A DNA stretch of 64,000 nucleotides from Allobogoriella alba (GCF_042665525.1 NZ_JBHTCQ010000001.1:1240001-1304000), one strand, 5' to 3'; positions 7,660 through 17,069 are shown, counted from the stretch's first letter. Translations and numbers: made by a program. Notes: generated by a model from the sequence alone, not told the origin.

Positions 7660-9468
7660 TCATCCGCCGCACGGGGAAGTCTGGGTCGAGAACTGTCCAA
7701 CTGCCGGACCAGGCGTGATCCGCGGCAGCGGTTCGCCGGAGAGGTCCGCCGGAACGTCCATCGTGAAGGTGAACGTCTGCGACTGGCCGGGCGAGAGCAC
7801 TACTCGTGCGGCGGCCGCGTACAGGTCGTCGTGCATGGACGGTGACACGCCCGTCGAGCCGTCGCTGGACTGGAAATCGGTGATGCGGCCGCCGGTCGGG
7901 GCGTAGGCAAAGAGCCGGGTGCGTATATCGCCGACGTCCACCAATCGTCCGTCTCCGACGAGATATGGCGGCAGGTTTTCGAAGTCGGCGGGGACCTCGT
8001 TACTGATCGTCACGGCCACCTCGAGCTCACGCGATCCGTCCGGGCGGCACTCGACCTGCCGTATGTCGGCGCTGACGTGCTCGTAGTAGCCGATCTTTGC
8101 CGCGGTCAGGTCGTGCACGAAGATCCCGACGACGGGTCGGTCGCCCACGTGCCCGCGCAGCTCTCCCGCAAGGTTGGTCCCGCTGATGAGCGACTGCTCC
8201 TGCTCGTGGGCGCTCCAGAGCATGAGGCGCCCCTGCGAGGACACCTCGTCGAGGACCGGGACGACGCCGGCCGCGTTGCCGGCCCCGCCGATCACCTGTT
8301 CGAAGATCGCCGCGGCGGCCGCCTCGAAGAACTGGTCCTGGGCCTGCGGGCTCTCGATGTCGAGGTAGATCTGGTTCATGAGGAGCTGCGGCGTGTTCCG
8401 CGGTGTGAGCGACTGACCCGACGGCAGCTCCACCGAGCCGGTGGGTCGCAGCAGGGCACCGAGCGCGACCGGGTCGATGGACGCCACGCCGTCGATCTCC
8501 TCGCCCATGTCCCGCTGCCACATCTCGGTCGTGAGCTGTGCGGTGCGCGGGAAGTGGGGCGTGAAGGTGACGTTCTGCATGTACCGGCCGAGGTGCTCGC
8601 CGTACAGGGAGAGCTCGCCCGTGTCGAGCTCGAGCACCGGCTCGGAGTACGGGCCGAAGAGCCCTGCTTGCTGCTGCTCGACGATCTCGAGCGCGCCGTC
8701 GTCGGTGCGCAGGTGGATGATGGCGCCCGGGATGCCCCCGGTCGCGCGGGGCTCGGCGTTGTTCTGGACCAGGACCAGGTAGTCGCGCGGCCCGTCGATC
8801 CCCATCATCGGCGGGATCAGCTGCACGGCCCGAGAGGCTGTGCCGGTCAAGGCCCCGATCTCGTTGACCTGCCCCCGGACCTCCCCGACCGCCAGGGAGA
8901 CCGGGAGCAGCAGCTCGTCGGTGTCGATCTCGGCGAGCGCGTCGACCGCCTCCTGGACGGTGTCGTTCGCGGACACCACCTGCGGGGCCACCTCGGCGAT
9001 GGGCTCGATGTTGATCCGCCCGTCCTGGATGGCGAGGTTGGAGGGGTCGACGACCGACACGGCGTCGACCAGGTCCTCAAGCGCGCCGGTGGCGAGGTCG
9101 TCCGTCGCGAAGCTGACCGTCTGGACCGCACGGACGTTGGGCCCGACCCATGGCACCCATCCCATGATCGTCCAGTGCGGACCGGTGAGGGACTCGCGAG
9201 CCGCGCCGGTGTGCTCGCGGAGCTCGGTCGCCAGCTGCTCGACCCGCTCGCGGTCGCCGGTGAGTGCCTGCTCGCGCAGTGCGCTGACCCGCTGCTGCGC
9301 GTCGCGGAGCTCGGCGTACGCCGTGCGCGCATCCAGGGCGCAGAACACGCCTGAGACGATCACCACGAGCAGGAGCAGCCCGAGGGCGCCGAAGCCGAGC
9401 TTGAGCCAGCGTGGGGCTCCCTGCCGGCGGCGCCGACTTCTTCCGTGGGCGGCGCGGCGGGTACTCAA
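7660..9468 (-). CDS. DUF4012-domain membrane-anchored protein
   Basis: This 602-residue protein has a very basic cytoplasmic N-terminus (RRRRQG), one transmembrane helix (about residues 24-45) and a coiled segment (AELRDAQQRVSALREQ). A large extracellular DUF4012 domain follows, with typical words such as RDYLVLVQNNAEPRATGGIPGA and the late GTNLAGELRGHVGDRPVVGIFVHDLTAAKIGYY region. DUF4012 proteins are frequent in actinobacterial exopolysaccharide loci, but their activity is not established. Here it is divergent from the low-molecular-weight phosphatase and opens the polysaccharide region. The TTG start overlaps a 7-bp GC hairpin (9468-9484), which could restrain translation or mean that a later start is used. 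Confidence 0.78.
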   Translation of the reverse strand: MSTRRAAHGRSRRRRQGAPRWLKLGFGALGLLLLVVIVSGVFCALDARTAYAELRDAQQRVSALREQALTGDRERVEQLATELREHTGAARESLTGPHWTIMGWVPWVGPNVRAVQTVSFATDDLATGALEDLVDAVSVVDPSNLAIQDGRINIEPIAEVAPQVVSANDTVQEAVDALAEIDTDELLLPVSLAVGEVRGQVNEIGALTGTASRAVQLIPPMMGIDGPRDYLVLVQNNAEPRATGGIPGAIIHLRTDDGALEIVEQQQAGLFGPYSEPVLELDTGELSLYGEHLGRYMQNVTFTPHFPRTAQLTTEMWQRDMGEEIDGVASIDPVALGALLRPTGSVELPSGQSLTPRNTPQLLMNQIYLDIESPQAQDQFFEAAAAAIFEQVIGGAGNAAGVVPVLDEVSSQGRLMLWSAHEQEQSLISGTNLAGELRGHVGDRPVVGIFVHDLTAAKIGYYEHVSADIRQVECRPDGSRELEVAVTISNEVPADFENLPPYLVGDGRLVDVGDIRTRLFAYAPTGGRITDFQSSDGSTGVSPSMHDDLYAAAARVVLSPGQSQTFTFTMDVPADLSGEPLPRITPGPAVGQFSTQTSPCGG

Positions 9469-9611
9469 CGGGGGGTGCCCCCGTCCATGTCGCCGCGCAG
9501 GCCGGACAGGGGCTCCTCACGTGATGAGCACTGCATGCGGCCGAGTCTAAGCACGCGGCCTGCGAGCCCTGGTTACCGTAGAGCGCCGCAGGGAAAGGAG
9601 CGCACGCAGGC

Positions 9612-10193
9612 ATGAGCTATCGATCGGGTGAGAAGTTCACGATCCTCACGGTGTGCACCGGCAACATCTGCCGGTCGCCGGCCGCCGAACGCCTCTTCCG
9701 GTCCGCCTTCGGAGACGAGGTCTCCGTCACCAGCGCCGGGACGGGCGCCCTCGTCGGGGAACCGATCCACGGGCCCATGGCCGATCTCCTGCGTGACATC
9801 GACGTCGACGTCGAGGACTTCGCGGCGAAGATCCTCACCGAGGAGATCATCGGGCAGGCCGACCTCGTGCTGCCGATGACCCGGGAGCACCGTGGCGCGG
9901 TCGTGGAGCTGGTGCCGGGTGCGGTCAAGCGGACCTTCACCCTGCGGGAGTTCGCCCGGTTGGTGAGCAAGGTGGATCGAGCCGAGCTGGAGCAGGCCAC
10001 CGGCCCCGAGCCGACGCCGGCCTCGCGGCTCGCCGCCCTGGTGACGCTCGCCGGTCGGCACCGGACCCCGGTCGAACCCGAGCTGGACGACGTCGTGGAC
10101 CCGTTCCGGCGGGAGCTGTCCGTCTACCAGGAGTCGTTCGACCAGATCCTCCCGGCGGCGCGGACCATCGCGCGGGCCTCCCTGAACCTCTGA
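9612..10193 (+). CDS. Low-molecular-weight protein tyrosine phosphatase
   Basis: The protein has 193 residues with the active-site loop CTGNICRS at residues 15-22 (nucleophile Cys15, phosphate-binding Arg21) near the N-terminus. A DP pair near the C-terminus (DVVDPF) could supply the general-acid aspartate. Such Wzb/PtpA-like enzymes remove phosphate from BY-kinases and so control polysaccharide chain length. The probable partner kinase, with its tyrosine cluster, is encoded at 28106-29554, about 18 kb away in the same locus. A ribosome site (GAAAGGAG) lies upstream of the ATG. The C-terminal part is longer than in the minimal 150-residue enzymes. Confidence 0.88.
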   Translation: MSYRSGEKFTILTVCTGNICRSPAAERLFRSAFGDEVSVTSAGTGALVGEPIHGPMADLLRDIDVDVEDFAAKILTEEIIGQADLVLPMTREHRGAVVELVPGAVKRTFTLREFARLVSKVDRAELEQATGPEPTPASRLAALVTLAGRHRTPVEPELDDVVDPFRRELSVYQESFDQILPAARTIARASLNL

Positions 10194-10207
10194 GGGGCGG
10201 GCGGCCG

Positions 10208-10233
10208 GGCCGGCGAAGACGCCGTGGCCGGCC
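10208..10233. terminator. Possible weak hairpin between convergent genes
   Basis: A 7-bp inverted repeat (GGCCGGC and GCCGGCC) with a 12-nt loop lies between the convergent phosphatase and purine permease genes. It is GC-rich but short and has no U-tract, so it is only a candidate terminator. Confidence 0.3.
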
Positions 10234-11700
10234 TCAGACGCCGAGCGCGGCCTGGATCGGTCCGAGGCTGAAGTAGACGACGAACAGCGCCGCGACGACC
10301 CACATGAGCCAGTGGACCTGGCGCGCCCCGCCCTTGCGGACGGCCGACAGCAGCACGTACGTGATGAAGCCCACGCCGATGCCGGCGGCGATCGAGTACG
10401 TGAAGGGCATGAAGATGATCGTCAGGAATGCGGGGATCGCGATGGCGGCGTCCTTCCATGGGATGTCCGTCACCTGCGTCATCATGAGGAAGCCGACGAC
10501 CACCAGCGCCGGGGTCGCCGCCTCGTACGGGACGAACGCCGTCAACGGCGCGAGGAACGTCGCGACCAGGAACGCGCAGCCCGTCACGATCGACGCGAGC
10601 CCGGTGCGTGCGCCGTCGCCGACGCCGGCGGCCGACTCGATGTAGCTCGTGTTCGACGAGACCCCGGCCGCACCGCCCGCCGCGGCCGCGACCGAGTCGA
10701 CGAGGAGGATGCGGCGGGTGCGCGGGGGGTTGCCCTGCTCGTCGAGGAGGTCCGCCTCAGCACCGATCGCGACCATCGTGCCCATCGTGTCGAAGAAGTC
10801 GGCCAGCATCAGCGAGAACACCAGGAGCAGTGCCGCCACCACGCCGGCCTTCGCCTCCGAGAAGGCGCCGAACAGCGAGAACTGCCCGAGCGTCGAGAAG
10901 TCGGGCACCTGGAACGGTGAGCCATCCAGCGCGGGGACCGTCAGTGACCATCCGGTGGCGTTCTCCTCGCTGCGCGCACCGATGTCGAAGGCCGCCTCCA
11001 GCACGGCGGCCAGCAGGCCGGCGACGACGATCCCGATGAGGATCGCGCCGCGGATCCTGCGGACCATGAGTACGACGATGAGGAAGAGCCCGACGACGAA
11101 GACCAGCGCGGGCCAGCCCATCAGCGAGCCCTCGATGCCCAGCTGCAGCGGCGTGCCGCCGGGACGCACGATCCCCGCGTCGACCAGGCCGATGAGCGCG
11201 ATGAACAGGCCGATCCCGACCGTGATGGCGACCTTGAGCGCGTGCGGGACGGCGCGGAAGACCGCCTCCCGCAGGCCGGTGAGGACCAGGACGAAGATGA
11301 CGATGCCCTCCAGGACCACAAGGCCCATGGCGTCGGCCCACGTCATGCCGTCGAGCTGGGCGATCCCGTACGCGACGAGTGCGTTGATGCCGAGCCCGGC
11401 CGCGAGCGCCAGCGGGTAGTTCGCCACCGCGCCCATGAGGATCGTCATCAGGCCGGCGATGAGGGCGGTGGCAGCGGCGATCGCGGGTCGGTTCGGCTCC
11501 GTGCCGCCGCCGAGGAAGCCCCCCTGGGAGTCCGGCCCGGAGAGGATCAGGGGGTTGAGCACGAGGATGTAGGCCATCGCGAAGAAGGTCACAAGACCGC
11601 CACGGACCTCACGCGCGACGCTCGAACCCCGCTCCGTGATCCGGAAGGTGCGATCCAGCCAGCTGGTGGAGAGGGTGTTCGGCGCGCTCATGCCGCGCAT
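10234..11700 (-). CDS. NCS2-family purine permease (AzgA/GhxP-like)
   Basis: This is a 488-residue polytopic protein with about 12-14 membrane segments. It carries AzgA-branch words: VTFFAMAYILVLNP near the N-terminus, GLGINALVAYGIA, and the DFFDTMGTMVAIG substrate-binding region. Members import adenine, guanine or hypoxanthine with protons. The ATG at 11700 (MRGMSAPNTLS) has an AAGGGG ribosome site about 11 nt upstream; the ATG at 11691 is an alternative. Open frame further upstream has no family similarity. It is divergent from the DUF2530 gene and convergent with the phosphatase, so it seems to be a housekeeping gene inside the surface-polysaccharide region. Confidence 0.9.
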   Translation of the reverse strand: MRGMSAPNTLSTSWLDRTFRITERGSSVAREVRGGLVTFFAMAYILVLNPLILSGPDSQGGFLGGGTEPNRPAIAAATALIAGLMTILMGAVANYPLALAAGLGINALVAYGIAQLDGMTWADAMGLVVLEGIVIFVLVLTGLREAVFRAVPHALKVAITVGIGLFIALIGLVDAGIVRPGGTPLQLGIEGSLMGWPALVFVVGLFLIVVLMVRRIRGAILIGIVVAGLLAAVLEAAFDIGARSEENATGWSLTVPALDGSPFQVPDFSTLGQFSLFGAFSEAKAGVVAALLLVFSLMLADFFDTMGTMVAIGAEADLLDEQGNPPRTRRILLVDSVAAAAGGAAGVSSNTSYIESAAGVGDGARTGLASIVTGCAFLVATFLAPLTAFVPYEAATPALVVVGFLMMTQVTDIPWKDAAIAIPAFLTIIFMPFTYSIAAGIGVGFITYVLLSAVRKGGARQVHWLMWVVAALFVVYFSLGPIQAALGV

Positions 11701-11748
11701 TGTCCCAGAAACCCCTTGCCTCGACGTCGCGGTCGATAGGCTCGGAGC

Positions 11749-11997
11749 GTGCCCGACGTCGAGCTCTTCGAGCGCAGTCCCGACCCCCCTCCCGCGAAGG
11801 TGAACGCCGTGACGCTCACGGTCACGGGGACGATGGTGTGGATCGTCGCCACCGTCGTCGTCGGCGCGCTCGACCTCCTCGGCCACGTGCCGGAGCGGTG
11901 GCTCGACGTCTGCTTCGCAGGGCTGGGGCTCGGTGTGGTCGCGGTCGCGTGGGGCTACGTGCACGAGTACCGGCAGCGTCGTCGATCTTCCGCGTGA
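11749..11997 (+). CDS. Small two-helix membrane protein (DUF2530-like)
   Basis: The 82-residue protein has two predicted transmembrane helices (about 22-40 and 52-68) joined by a short loop, with a basic tail (YRQRRRSS). The layout, size and position beside an NCS2 permease match the actinobacterial DUF2530 group, whose function is unknown. The GTG start lies 48 bp from the divergent permease start, so the two probably share a promoter region. Confidence 0.6.
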   Translation: MPDVELFERSPDPPPAKVNAVTLTVTGTMVWIVATVVVGALDLLGHVPERWLDVCFAGLGLGVVAVAWGYVHEYRQRRRSSA

Positions 11998-12299
11998 GAA
12001 TCGGGAAAAGTCGTGGTCCGTCTCACGGAACACCGGCGTGTCGACGCCCGTTGGACATGGTGAGCCCCCGAAGACCCGGCCCCACTTTCCCCCAGGTTCC
12101 CGGGCCGGGCCTTCGAGGGTCCGACTCCGTCCCATCCTGAGCGCCTCGTCGACGCGGCGTGCCGACCCGCCGACGGGCCGCCATCCGACTGGACGTGCAT
12201 CCACATCACCGGCAGTATGGAGTGATAGTCAAGCAAGTTGGTCGGATTTCCCGTGTATGGTGCGTGGTCGGCCGCGAACGAGTGAGGTCGGGGGACGGT
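11998..12299 (+). promoter_or_regulatory. Upstream region of the first pyruvyltransferase operon, with a shared 14-nt motif
   Basis: This 302-bp gene-free stretch is less G+C-rich than its surroundings. At 12225-12238 it holds ATAGTCAAGCAAGT, which recurs with one change at 17211-17224 upstream of another glycosyltransferase operon. The motif may be a promoter element or a regulator site that coordinates these two units. No confident -35/-10 pair was found. Confidence 0.45.
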
Positions 12300-13148
12300 G
12301 TGGCGGAGCTGCGGGGCTACTTCTGGGATGCGGCGGCGCCGGGGACGTTCGGCCTGCGCCACCGACGCATCCGGCCCAGGATCGGGAACGCTGGGGACCT
12401 CTTCAACCGGGACCTCGTCGCCTTCCTGTACGGCGCGACGATGCGCAACACCACCGACGAGGGACGGCGTCTGCTGCTGGTGGGGTCCCTGGCCCGCCTG
12501 GTGCGTGACGGGGACGTCGTGTGCGGCATCGGGACACGCGGCACCCCGATCCCTCCACCCAGTGCCGGGGTTCGTCTGACCATCCGCGGAGTCCGCGGCC
12601 CGCTCAGCCTGGAGGCGTTCGCCCACGCAGGTCACGACGTGCGCGACGTCCGTTTCCAGCTCGATCCCGGGCTCCTTGCCGACACCGTCTTCGCCGACCT
12701 GGTGGACTCGGTCCGGGCCGAGCCCGGACGCACCCTCTTCGTCCCGCACTACCGCGAGCGTCGCAAGTTCCGATCGACCCGGTCCGTGCAGGTGTTCGAC
12801 GTCGACAGCCTGCCTGTCGATCTCGCACGCGAGATCCTGCGCGCAGAGCACGTGTACGCCTCCTCGCTCCATGGCGTCGTCTTCGCCCATGCGCTCGGCC
12901 GGCCCTGCACGCTCGTGGCGCCCACGACCCAGGAGCCCGAGATCAAGTACCGGGACTACTACGCGTCGCTGGGACTCCCGTGGCCGGAGCCGGTGGACCT
13001 GCACGCCTCGCTGACACGCCGGAAGCCGCCGAGTCCCGCGGACGTCCGGAAGACGCTCGAGGACTTCGACTTCCCGACGGCGGAGGAGCTGCACCAACGG
13101 GGAATCCTCGACGGCGCCCCCGCCCTGGTGCGGGACGGGCAGTGCTGA
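12300..13148 (+). CDS. Polysaccharide pyruvyltransferase family protein
   Basis: The protein has 282 residues. The N-terminal YFWDAA...IGNAGDLFN segment and the C-terminal EHVYASSLHGVVFAHALGRPC block are the signature of the ExoV/GumL-type pyruvyltransferase family, which adds a 4,6- or 3,4-pyruvate ketal from phosphoenolpyruvate to sugars of a surface glycan. The GTG at 12300 follows a purine-rich ribosome site and gives a normal family N-terminus; an upstream extension of the frame does not look like protein of this family. Its end overlaps the next glycosyltransferase by 7 bp, so it leads a three-gene operon (this gene, a glycosyltransferase and a flippase). Confidence 0.85.
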   Translation: MAELRGYFWDAAAPGTFGLRHRRIRPRIGNAGDLFNRDLVAFLYGATMRNTTDEGRRLLLVGSLARLVRDGDVVCGIGTRGTPIPPPSAGVRLTIRGVRGPLSLEAFAHAGHDVRDVRFQLDPGLLADTVFADLVDSVRAEPGRTLFVPHYRERRKFRSTRSVQVFDVDSLPVDLAREILRAEHVYASSLHGVVFAHALGRPCTLVAPTTQEPEIKYRDYYASLGLPWPEPVDLHASLTRRKPPSPADVRKTLEDFDFPTAEELHQRGILDGAPALVRDGQC

Positions 13149-14191
13149 GCATCGCCGAGCAGGTGTGGCGCGCACGGCCGGGCGCGAGCGGGCCGCGGCG
13201 CTTGCGAGTGCTCCAGACCGCCGGGGATCGCACGGGCTCGAACACCCGGTACGTCGACCAGATCGACGAGGGCGCCCCGGCGGATCTCGAGGTCCTGACG
13301 TTCTCGTGGTGGCGGGCGCTGTTCGGCTCCTACGACGTCCTCCATGTCCACTGGCCCGAGTCCCTGCTGCGGCACGGTCTGCCCGTGGCCCAGCGGATCA
13401 AGAGGCTGCTGACTCGTCTTGTGCTCGCCCGTCTCGCCCTGCACCGGGTTCCCCTCGTGCGGACGGTTCACAACGAGGGCCCGCACGAGCCGGGTGACCG
13501 CGCCGAGCACGCGCTCCTGGAGGACATCGACCGACGGACAGGTCTGTGGATCGTCCTCAACGGCTCCACCCGCACGCCGCGCGGTGCCTGGCGCGTCGAG
13601 ATCCCGCACGGGCACTTCCGAGGCAGGTTCGATGTCGACCCGACATGGCAGGCGGTGCGCGGCCGCCTCCTGCAGTTCGGGCGCATCCGGCCGTACAAGG
13701 GCATCGACCGCCTCCTGGAGGTGTTCCGTGCGATCCCCGACGGCGAGGTGAGCCTTCGTGTCGTCGGGAAGCCGCTGGACCAGGGCATCGCGGACACGGT
13801 CCGTTCCGCCGCGGCGCGGGACGCCCGAATCACGCACCGGCTCGAGTTCGTCGACGACGACGACCTCGTCCGCGAGGTGAGCGAGTCGGAGCTGGTGGTG
13901 CTGGCGTACACCGTCTTCCACAATTCGGGAGCCGCGCTCCTGGCCCTGTCCCTCGACCGGCCGGTCCTCCTTCCACGCAGCGGCTCCTCCGAGGCGCTGG
14001 CCGCCGAGGCGGGACCGGGGTGGGTCCACCTCTTCGACCCTCCGCTGACGGTGAACGACGTCCGGCGCGCCCTCGAGAGCTCCCGAGCCCCAGGCCGTTC
14101 GGAACGTCCGGACCTGCGCTCGCGCGACTGGGATCATGTCGGTCGTCTGCACCGGGACGCCTACCGCGCGGTCCTGCGACGCTATCCGTGA
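13142..14191 (+). CDS. Glycosyltransferase of the HVHWPE type (GT-B fold)
   Basis: This 349-residue GT-B enzyme has DVLHVHWPE early, VRTVHN, a PHGHFR segment and the donor-side motif GRIRPYKGID, followed by the VFHNSGAALLALSLDRPVLLP block. This family includes enzymes annotated as GumI/GumH-like mannosyltransferases of xanthan-type polymers; donor and acceptor here cannot be fixed. It is a close paralogue of the enzyme at 30993-32093. The GTG start at 13142 overlaps the end of the pyruvyltransferase gene, so translation is coupled. Probably cytoplasmic, working on a lipid-linked repeat unit. Confidence 0.82.
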   Translation: MLSIAEQVWRARPGASGPRRLRVLQTAGDRTGSNTRYVDQIDEGAPADLEVLTFSWWRALFGSYDVLHVHWPESLLRHGLPVAQRIKRLLTRLVLARLALHRVPLVRTVHNEGPHEPGDRAEHALLEDIDRRTGLWIVLNGSTRTPRGAWRVEIPHGHFRGRFDVDPTWQAVRGRLLQFGRIRPYKGIDRLLEVFRAIPDGEVSLRVVGKPLDQGIADTVRSAAARDARITHRLEFVDDDDLVREVSESELVVLAYTVFHNSGAALLALSLDRPVLLPRSGSSEALAAEAGPGWVHLFDPPLTVNDVRRALESSRAPGRSERPDLRSRDWDHVGRLHRDAYRAVLRRYP

Positions 14192-14238
14192 GCGTGCGCC
14201 GTCACATGAGCGCACGCCCCGACGGGCAGGGGAGCGGC

Positions 14239-15762
14239 ATGAGCGTCGACGGCGTCGATGCACGGACGCCTGGCCTCGGGCGCACAGCGGCGCGGGGCGG
14301 CGCCGCAACGCTCGTCGCGCAGGTCGCCCGGATCGCCATCCAGATGGCCTCGATCGTCGTGCTCGCGCGACTCTTGGGTCCCACCGAGTACGGGCTGGTC
14401 GCCATGGTCACGGCGATCGTCGGGTTCGCGAGCATCCTGCAGGACTTCGGGCTCTCCCGCGCAGCCATCCAGGCGAGGGTGATCACCCGTGGCCAGCGCG
14501 ACAACCTCTTCTGGCTCAACCTCGCCTGCGGCGTCCTCGCCGGCGGAGCCGTGTTCCTCGCCGCCCCGGCCGTGGCGCGCCTCTACGACGAGCCGCTGCT
14601 CGTCGACATCACCCGCTGGCTGGCGCTGTCGTTCGTGATGGGCGGGCTCGCAGCTCAGGCGCGGGCGAGCCTGCTGCGGAACCTCCGGTTCGCCGTCTCG
14701 GCCTCCACCGAGGTGATCGGGCCGTTGCTGGGCCTCGTGGTCGCCGTCGTCGTCGCGTCGAGCGGCGGGTCCTACTGGGCGTTGGTGGGCCAGCAGCTGG
14801 TCTCCGCCGGCGTCGTCGCCGGCGTCTCGATGATCGCGGCCGGGTGGCTCCCGGGCCTGCCGAAACGGCACGAGAGCGTCCGCTCGTTCGTCTCGTACGG
14901 GGTGCATCTCCTGGGCGCACAGGTGTTGACGTATGCCTCGTCCAACGCCGACTCCGTCGTCGTCGGCGCACGATTCGGCGCCGCCCCGGCGGGTCTGTAC
15001 GACCGGGCGTTCCAGATGATGATGATGCCGATCCGTCAGCTGACCTGGCCGACCTCGCGCGTGGCGATGCCCGTGCTCGCTCGGCTGCAGGACGACGCGG
15101 ACAGGTTCTCGCGCTTCCTGGTACGCGGTCAGACGATCGTCCTGAATGCCACCATGCCCGTCCTCGGCCTCGCCGCCGCGCTGGGGGCGCCGGTGGTGGA
15201 GATCCTGCTCGGCCGGTCGTGGCTAGAGCTCGCACCACTCTTCACGGTTCTGGCGGTGGGCGGCGCCTTCCAGATCGCCGGCTTCGCCGCGACGTGGGTC
15301 CTCGTATCGACCGGCAACACCAAGGCCCAGTTCCGCTTCGCGCTCGTCTCCCGCCCGCTCGTCGTCGTGGCGGTGGTGGTCGGGAGCTTCTGGGGCGTCA
15401 CCGGGGTTGCCGCCGCGTACGCGCTCGCCGTCGGGCTGTCCTGGCCGGCGTCCGTCTGGTGGGCCGGGCGGGCCGCGGGAATGGCCGCCCGGGAGTGGTT
15501 CCTCAACGGAGCACGCGCGATCGTCGCGCACGGGACTGCGGCGGTCTGCGCCGGTCTGCTCAGCGACGTCCTCGCGCTGCCTGGTCCGTGGGCGCAGGTC
15601 GGGACCGGAGCCGGCGCGATGCTGCTGGTGCTCGGGGTCGAGGCGCTGGTCTGGCCGGCCTTCCGGAGGGACCTCGCGCAGTTCTGGCGGACGAAAGAGC
15701 TGTTGTCCGCTCGCCCTCGGGCCGGTGATCAGGCGGGCGCGTCGTCGAGGCCGGAGGCGTGA
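14239..15762 (+). CDS. Oligosaccharide flippase (Wzx/MOP family)
   Basis: The 507-residue protein has about 12-14 membrane helices. It matches the polysaccharide-exporter branch of the MOP superfamily: ARGGAATLVAQVARIAIQM in the first helix, LGPTEYGLVAMVTAI, and LLGAQVLTYASSNADSVVVGARFG in the middle. Flippases turn lipid-linked repeat units to the outer face for Wzy-type polymerisation. The ATG at 14239 has an AGGGGAG ribosome site; an earlier GTG at 14188 overlaps the preceding stop and is possible. A second flippase lies at 45361-46842, so this locus may build two glycans or move two intermediates. The 3' end overlaps the convergent pyruvyltransferase by 34 bp. Confidence 0.85.
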   Translation: MSVDGVDARTPGLGRTAARGGAATLVAQVARIAIQMASIVVLARLLGPTEYGLVAMVTAIVGFASILQDFGLSRAAIQARVITRGQRDNLFWLNLACGVLAGGAVFLAAPAVARLYDEPLLVDITRWLALSFVMGGLAAQARASLLRNLRFAVSASTEVIGPLLGLVVAVVVASSGGSYWALVGQQLVSAGVVAGVSMIAAGWLPGLPKRHESVRSFVSYGVHLLGAQVLTYASSNADSVVVGARFGAAPAGLYDRAFQMMMMPIRQLTWPTSRVAMPVLARLQDDADRFSRFLVRGQTIVLNATMPVLGLAAALGAPVVEILLGRSWLELAPLFTVLAVGGAFQIAGFAATWVLVSTGNTKAQFRFALVSRPLVVVAVVVGSFWGVTGVAAAYALAVGLSWPASVWWAGRAAGMAAREWFLNGARAIVAHGTAAVCAGLLSDVLALPGPWAQVGTGAGAMLLVLGVEALVWPAFRRDLAQFWRTKELLSARPRAGDQAGASSRPEA

Positions 15763-17069
15763 GCGGCCCGGGAGGACGGCGCCACCGGATGAACGAGCAC
15801 CGGTCGCGGGTGGGCCGGTTCGCCTCCGGCCGGTGTCCGGTCCGGTGCGGCGAGGCCCGCCACGTTCCGCCGGGAGAGGCCTGTGACGGTCGGTAGTCGG
15901 CGGCGGACGGCCTCCTTCGCCGACTCGACGTCGTCGAGGATCGCGTCCAGCCGCTCGATGACCTGGGTGCTCATCCCGGGACGTGGCTCGACGAGATTCT
16001 GCTCGAGCGAGAACAGGGCGAGCAGGCCGGAGACCTTGCCCTGGGTCGACATCACGATCGGCGGCACACCCTGCGAGAGCGCGATGATGCTGGGGTGCAT
16101 GCGACCCGTGACCAGGAGGTCGCTCCTGCGGATGAGCGCTCGGACCTGCGCCGGTGACCATAGCTCGTCGATGACGGCGACGGTCTGCGGCGTCGCGTTC
16201 CCGATCTCGTCGACGACGGCGCGGGCGGCCTCCGAGTCGTCGAAGGTTCGACGCTTGCCGGAGGGGACGAACACGACGTTCCGGCCCCGGCGGAGAAGAT
16301 GCTCGGTGAGCGCGACGTAGTCGGGAACCTGGTCGAACCATGATCCGACGAGGGCCGAGGCGTTGAGCACGGCGAGCGGGGCCCGTCTCATCGGGGACAG
16401 CAACGCATCCGCTGCGGAGTCGTCGAGGGTGTCGTCCGCGAAGACCAGGTCTGCCGTCTGCACCACGTCCACCATGCCGTCGGAGCGGAGCCGCTCGGCG
16501 GAGTGCGGGTCCCGCGCGAACAGCTGGACCCCCGCGGCGGCCGCGCGTGCGACGGCCCGTCTCGCGCGCGGTTCCGACTTGCCGTTCCAGCTGAACCCCA
16601 GGATGCGGGCATCCACCCCGTGCCGTGCCGTGTGCTCGACGAGCGCCGCGCGGCGGATCGCGGCGCGTAACGCGTACCGGCCGTCCATCATGTCCGCCCC
16701 GAGGATCGAGACCGAACGCGCGCTGCGCGTCAGGCGGGCGAACGTCCAGACCTCCACGAGATGGCGGACACCGAAGCCGTACAGCAGCTCGGATAGGTGC
16801 ACGATCCGGACCCGCTCGGGCGGCAGGGGGTGGATCGCCGGTACGCGGTCGATCACCACGACCGGCCCCTCGACCTGATGGACGAAGCTCTCGACCATCG
16901 CCTGGTCGCCGACGTTGCCCTCACGGGGTGGCGTGACGATCACATGGTGCGTCCGGCTGCGGCGCGGGGACGTCAGCCACGCGAGCTCGAACACGGCGCG
17001 GTCGAGCGCACGTGAGAGCGGGTATCGCGCACCGTCGAGTGCAGTTCTCAGGATCGACTCGTGCGTCAC
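15729..17069 (-). CDS. Polysaccharide pyruvyltransferase (WcaK/AmsJ-like)
   Basis: The 446-residue protein has the family fold: TPPREGNVGDQAMVESFV at the N-terminal side (the NxGD signature), LGFSWNGKSEPRAR in the middle, and SDLLVTGRMHPSIIALSQGVPP near the C-terminus, the usual (R/S)xH block. It probably transfers a pyruvate ketal, or a related group, to a surface glycan. It lies on the opposite strand to the flanking operons and shares a divergent region with the glycosyltransferase at 17248. Its last 34 bp overlap the flippase gene. The GTG start at 17069 follows GAGAGG; an open extension upstream is unlikely to be coding. Confidence 0.82.
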   Translation of the reverse strand: MTHESILRTALDGARYPLSRALDRAVFELAWLTSPRRSRTHHVIVTPPREGNVGDQAMVESFVHQVEGPVVVIDRVPAIHPLPPERVRIVHLSELLYGFGVRHLVEVWTFARLTRSARSVSILGADMMDGRYALRAAIRRAALVEHTARHGVDARILGFSWNGKSEPRARRAVARAAAAGVQLFARDPHSAERLRSDGMVDVVQTADLVFADDTLDDSAADALLSPMRRAPLAVLNASALVGSWFDQVPDYVALTEHLLRRGRNVVFVPSGKRRTFDDSEAARAVVDEIGNATPQTVAVIDELWSPAQVRALIRRSDLLVTGRMHPSIIALSQGVPPIVMSTQGKVSGLLALFSLEQNLVEPRPGMSTQVIERLDAILDDVESAKEAVRRRLPTVTGLSRRNVAGLAAPDRTPAGGEPAHPRPVLVHPVAPSSRAAHASGLDDAPA

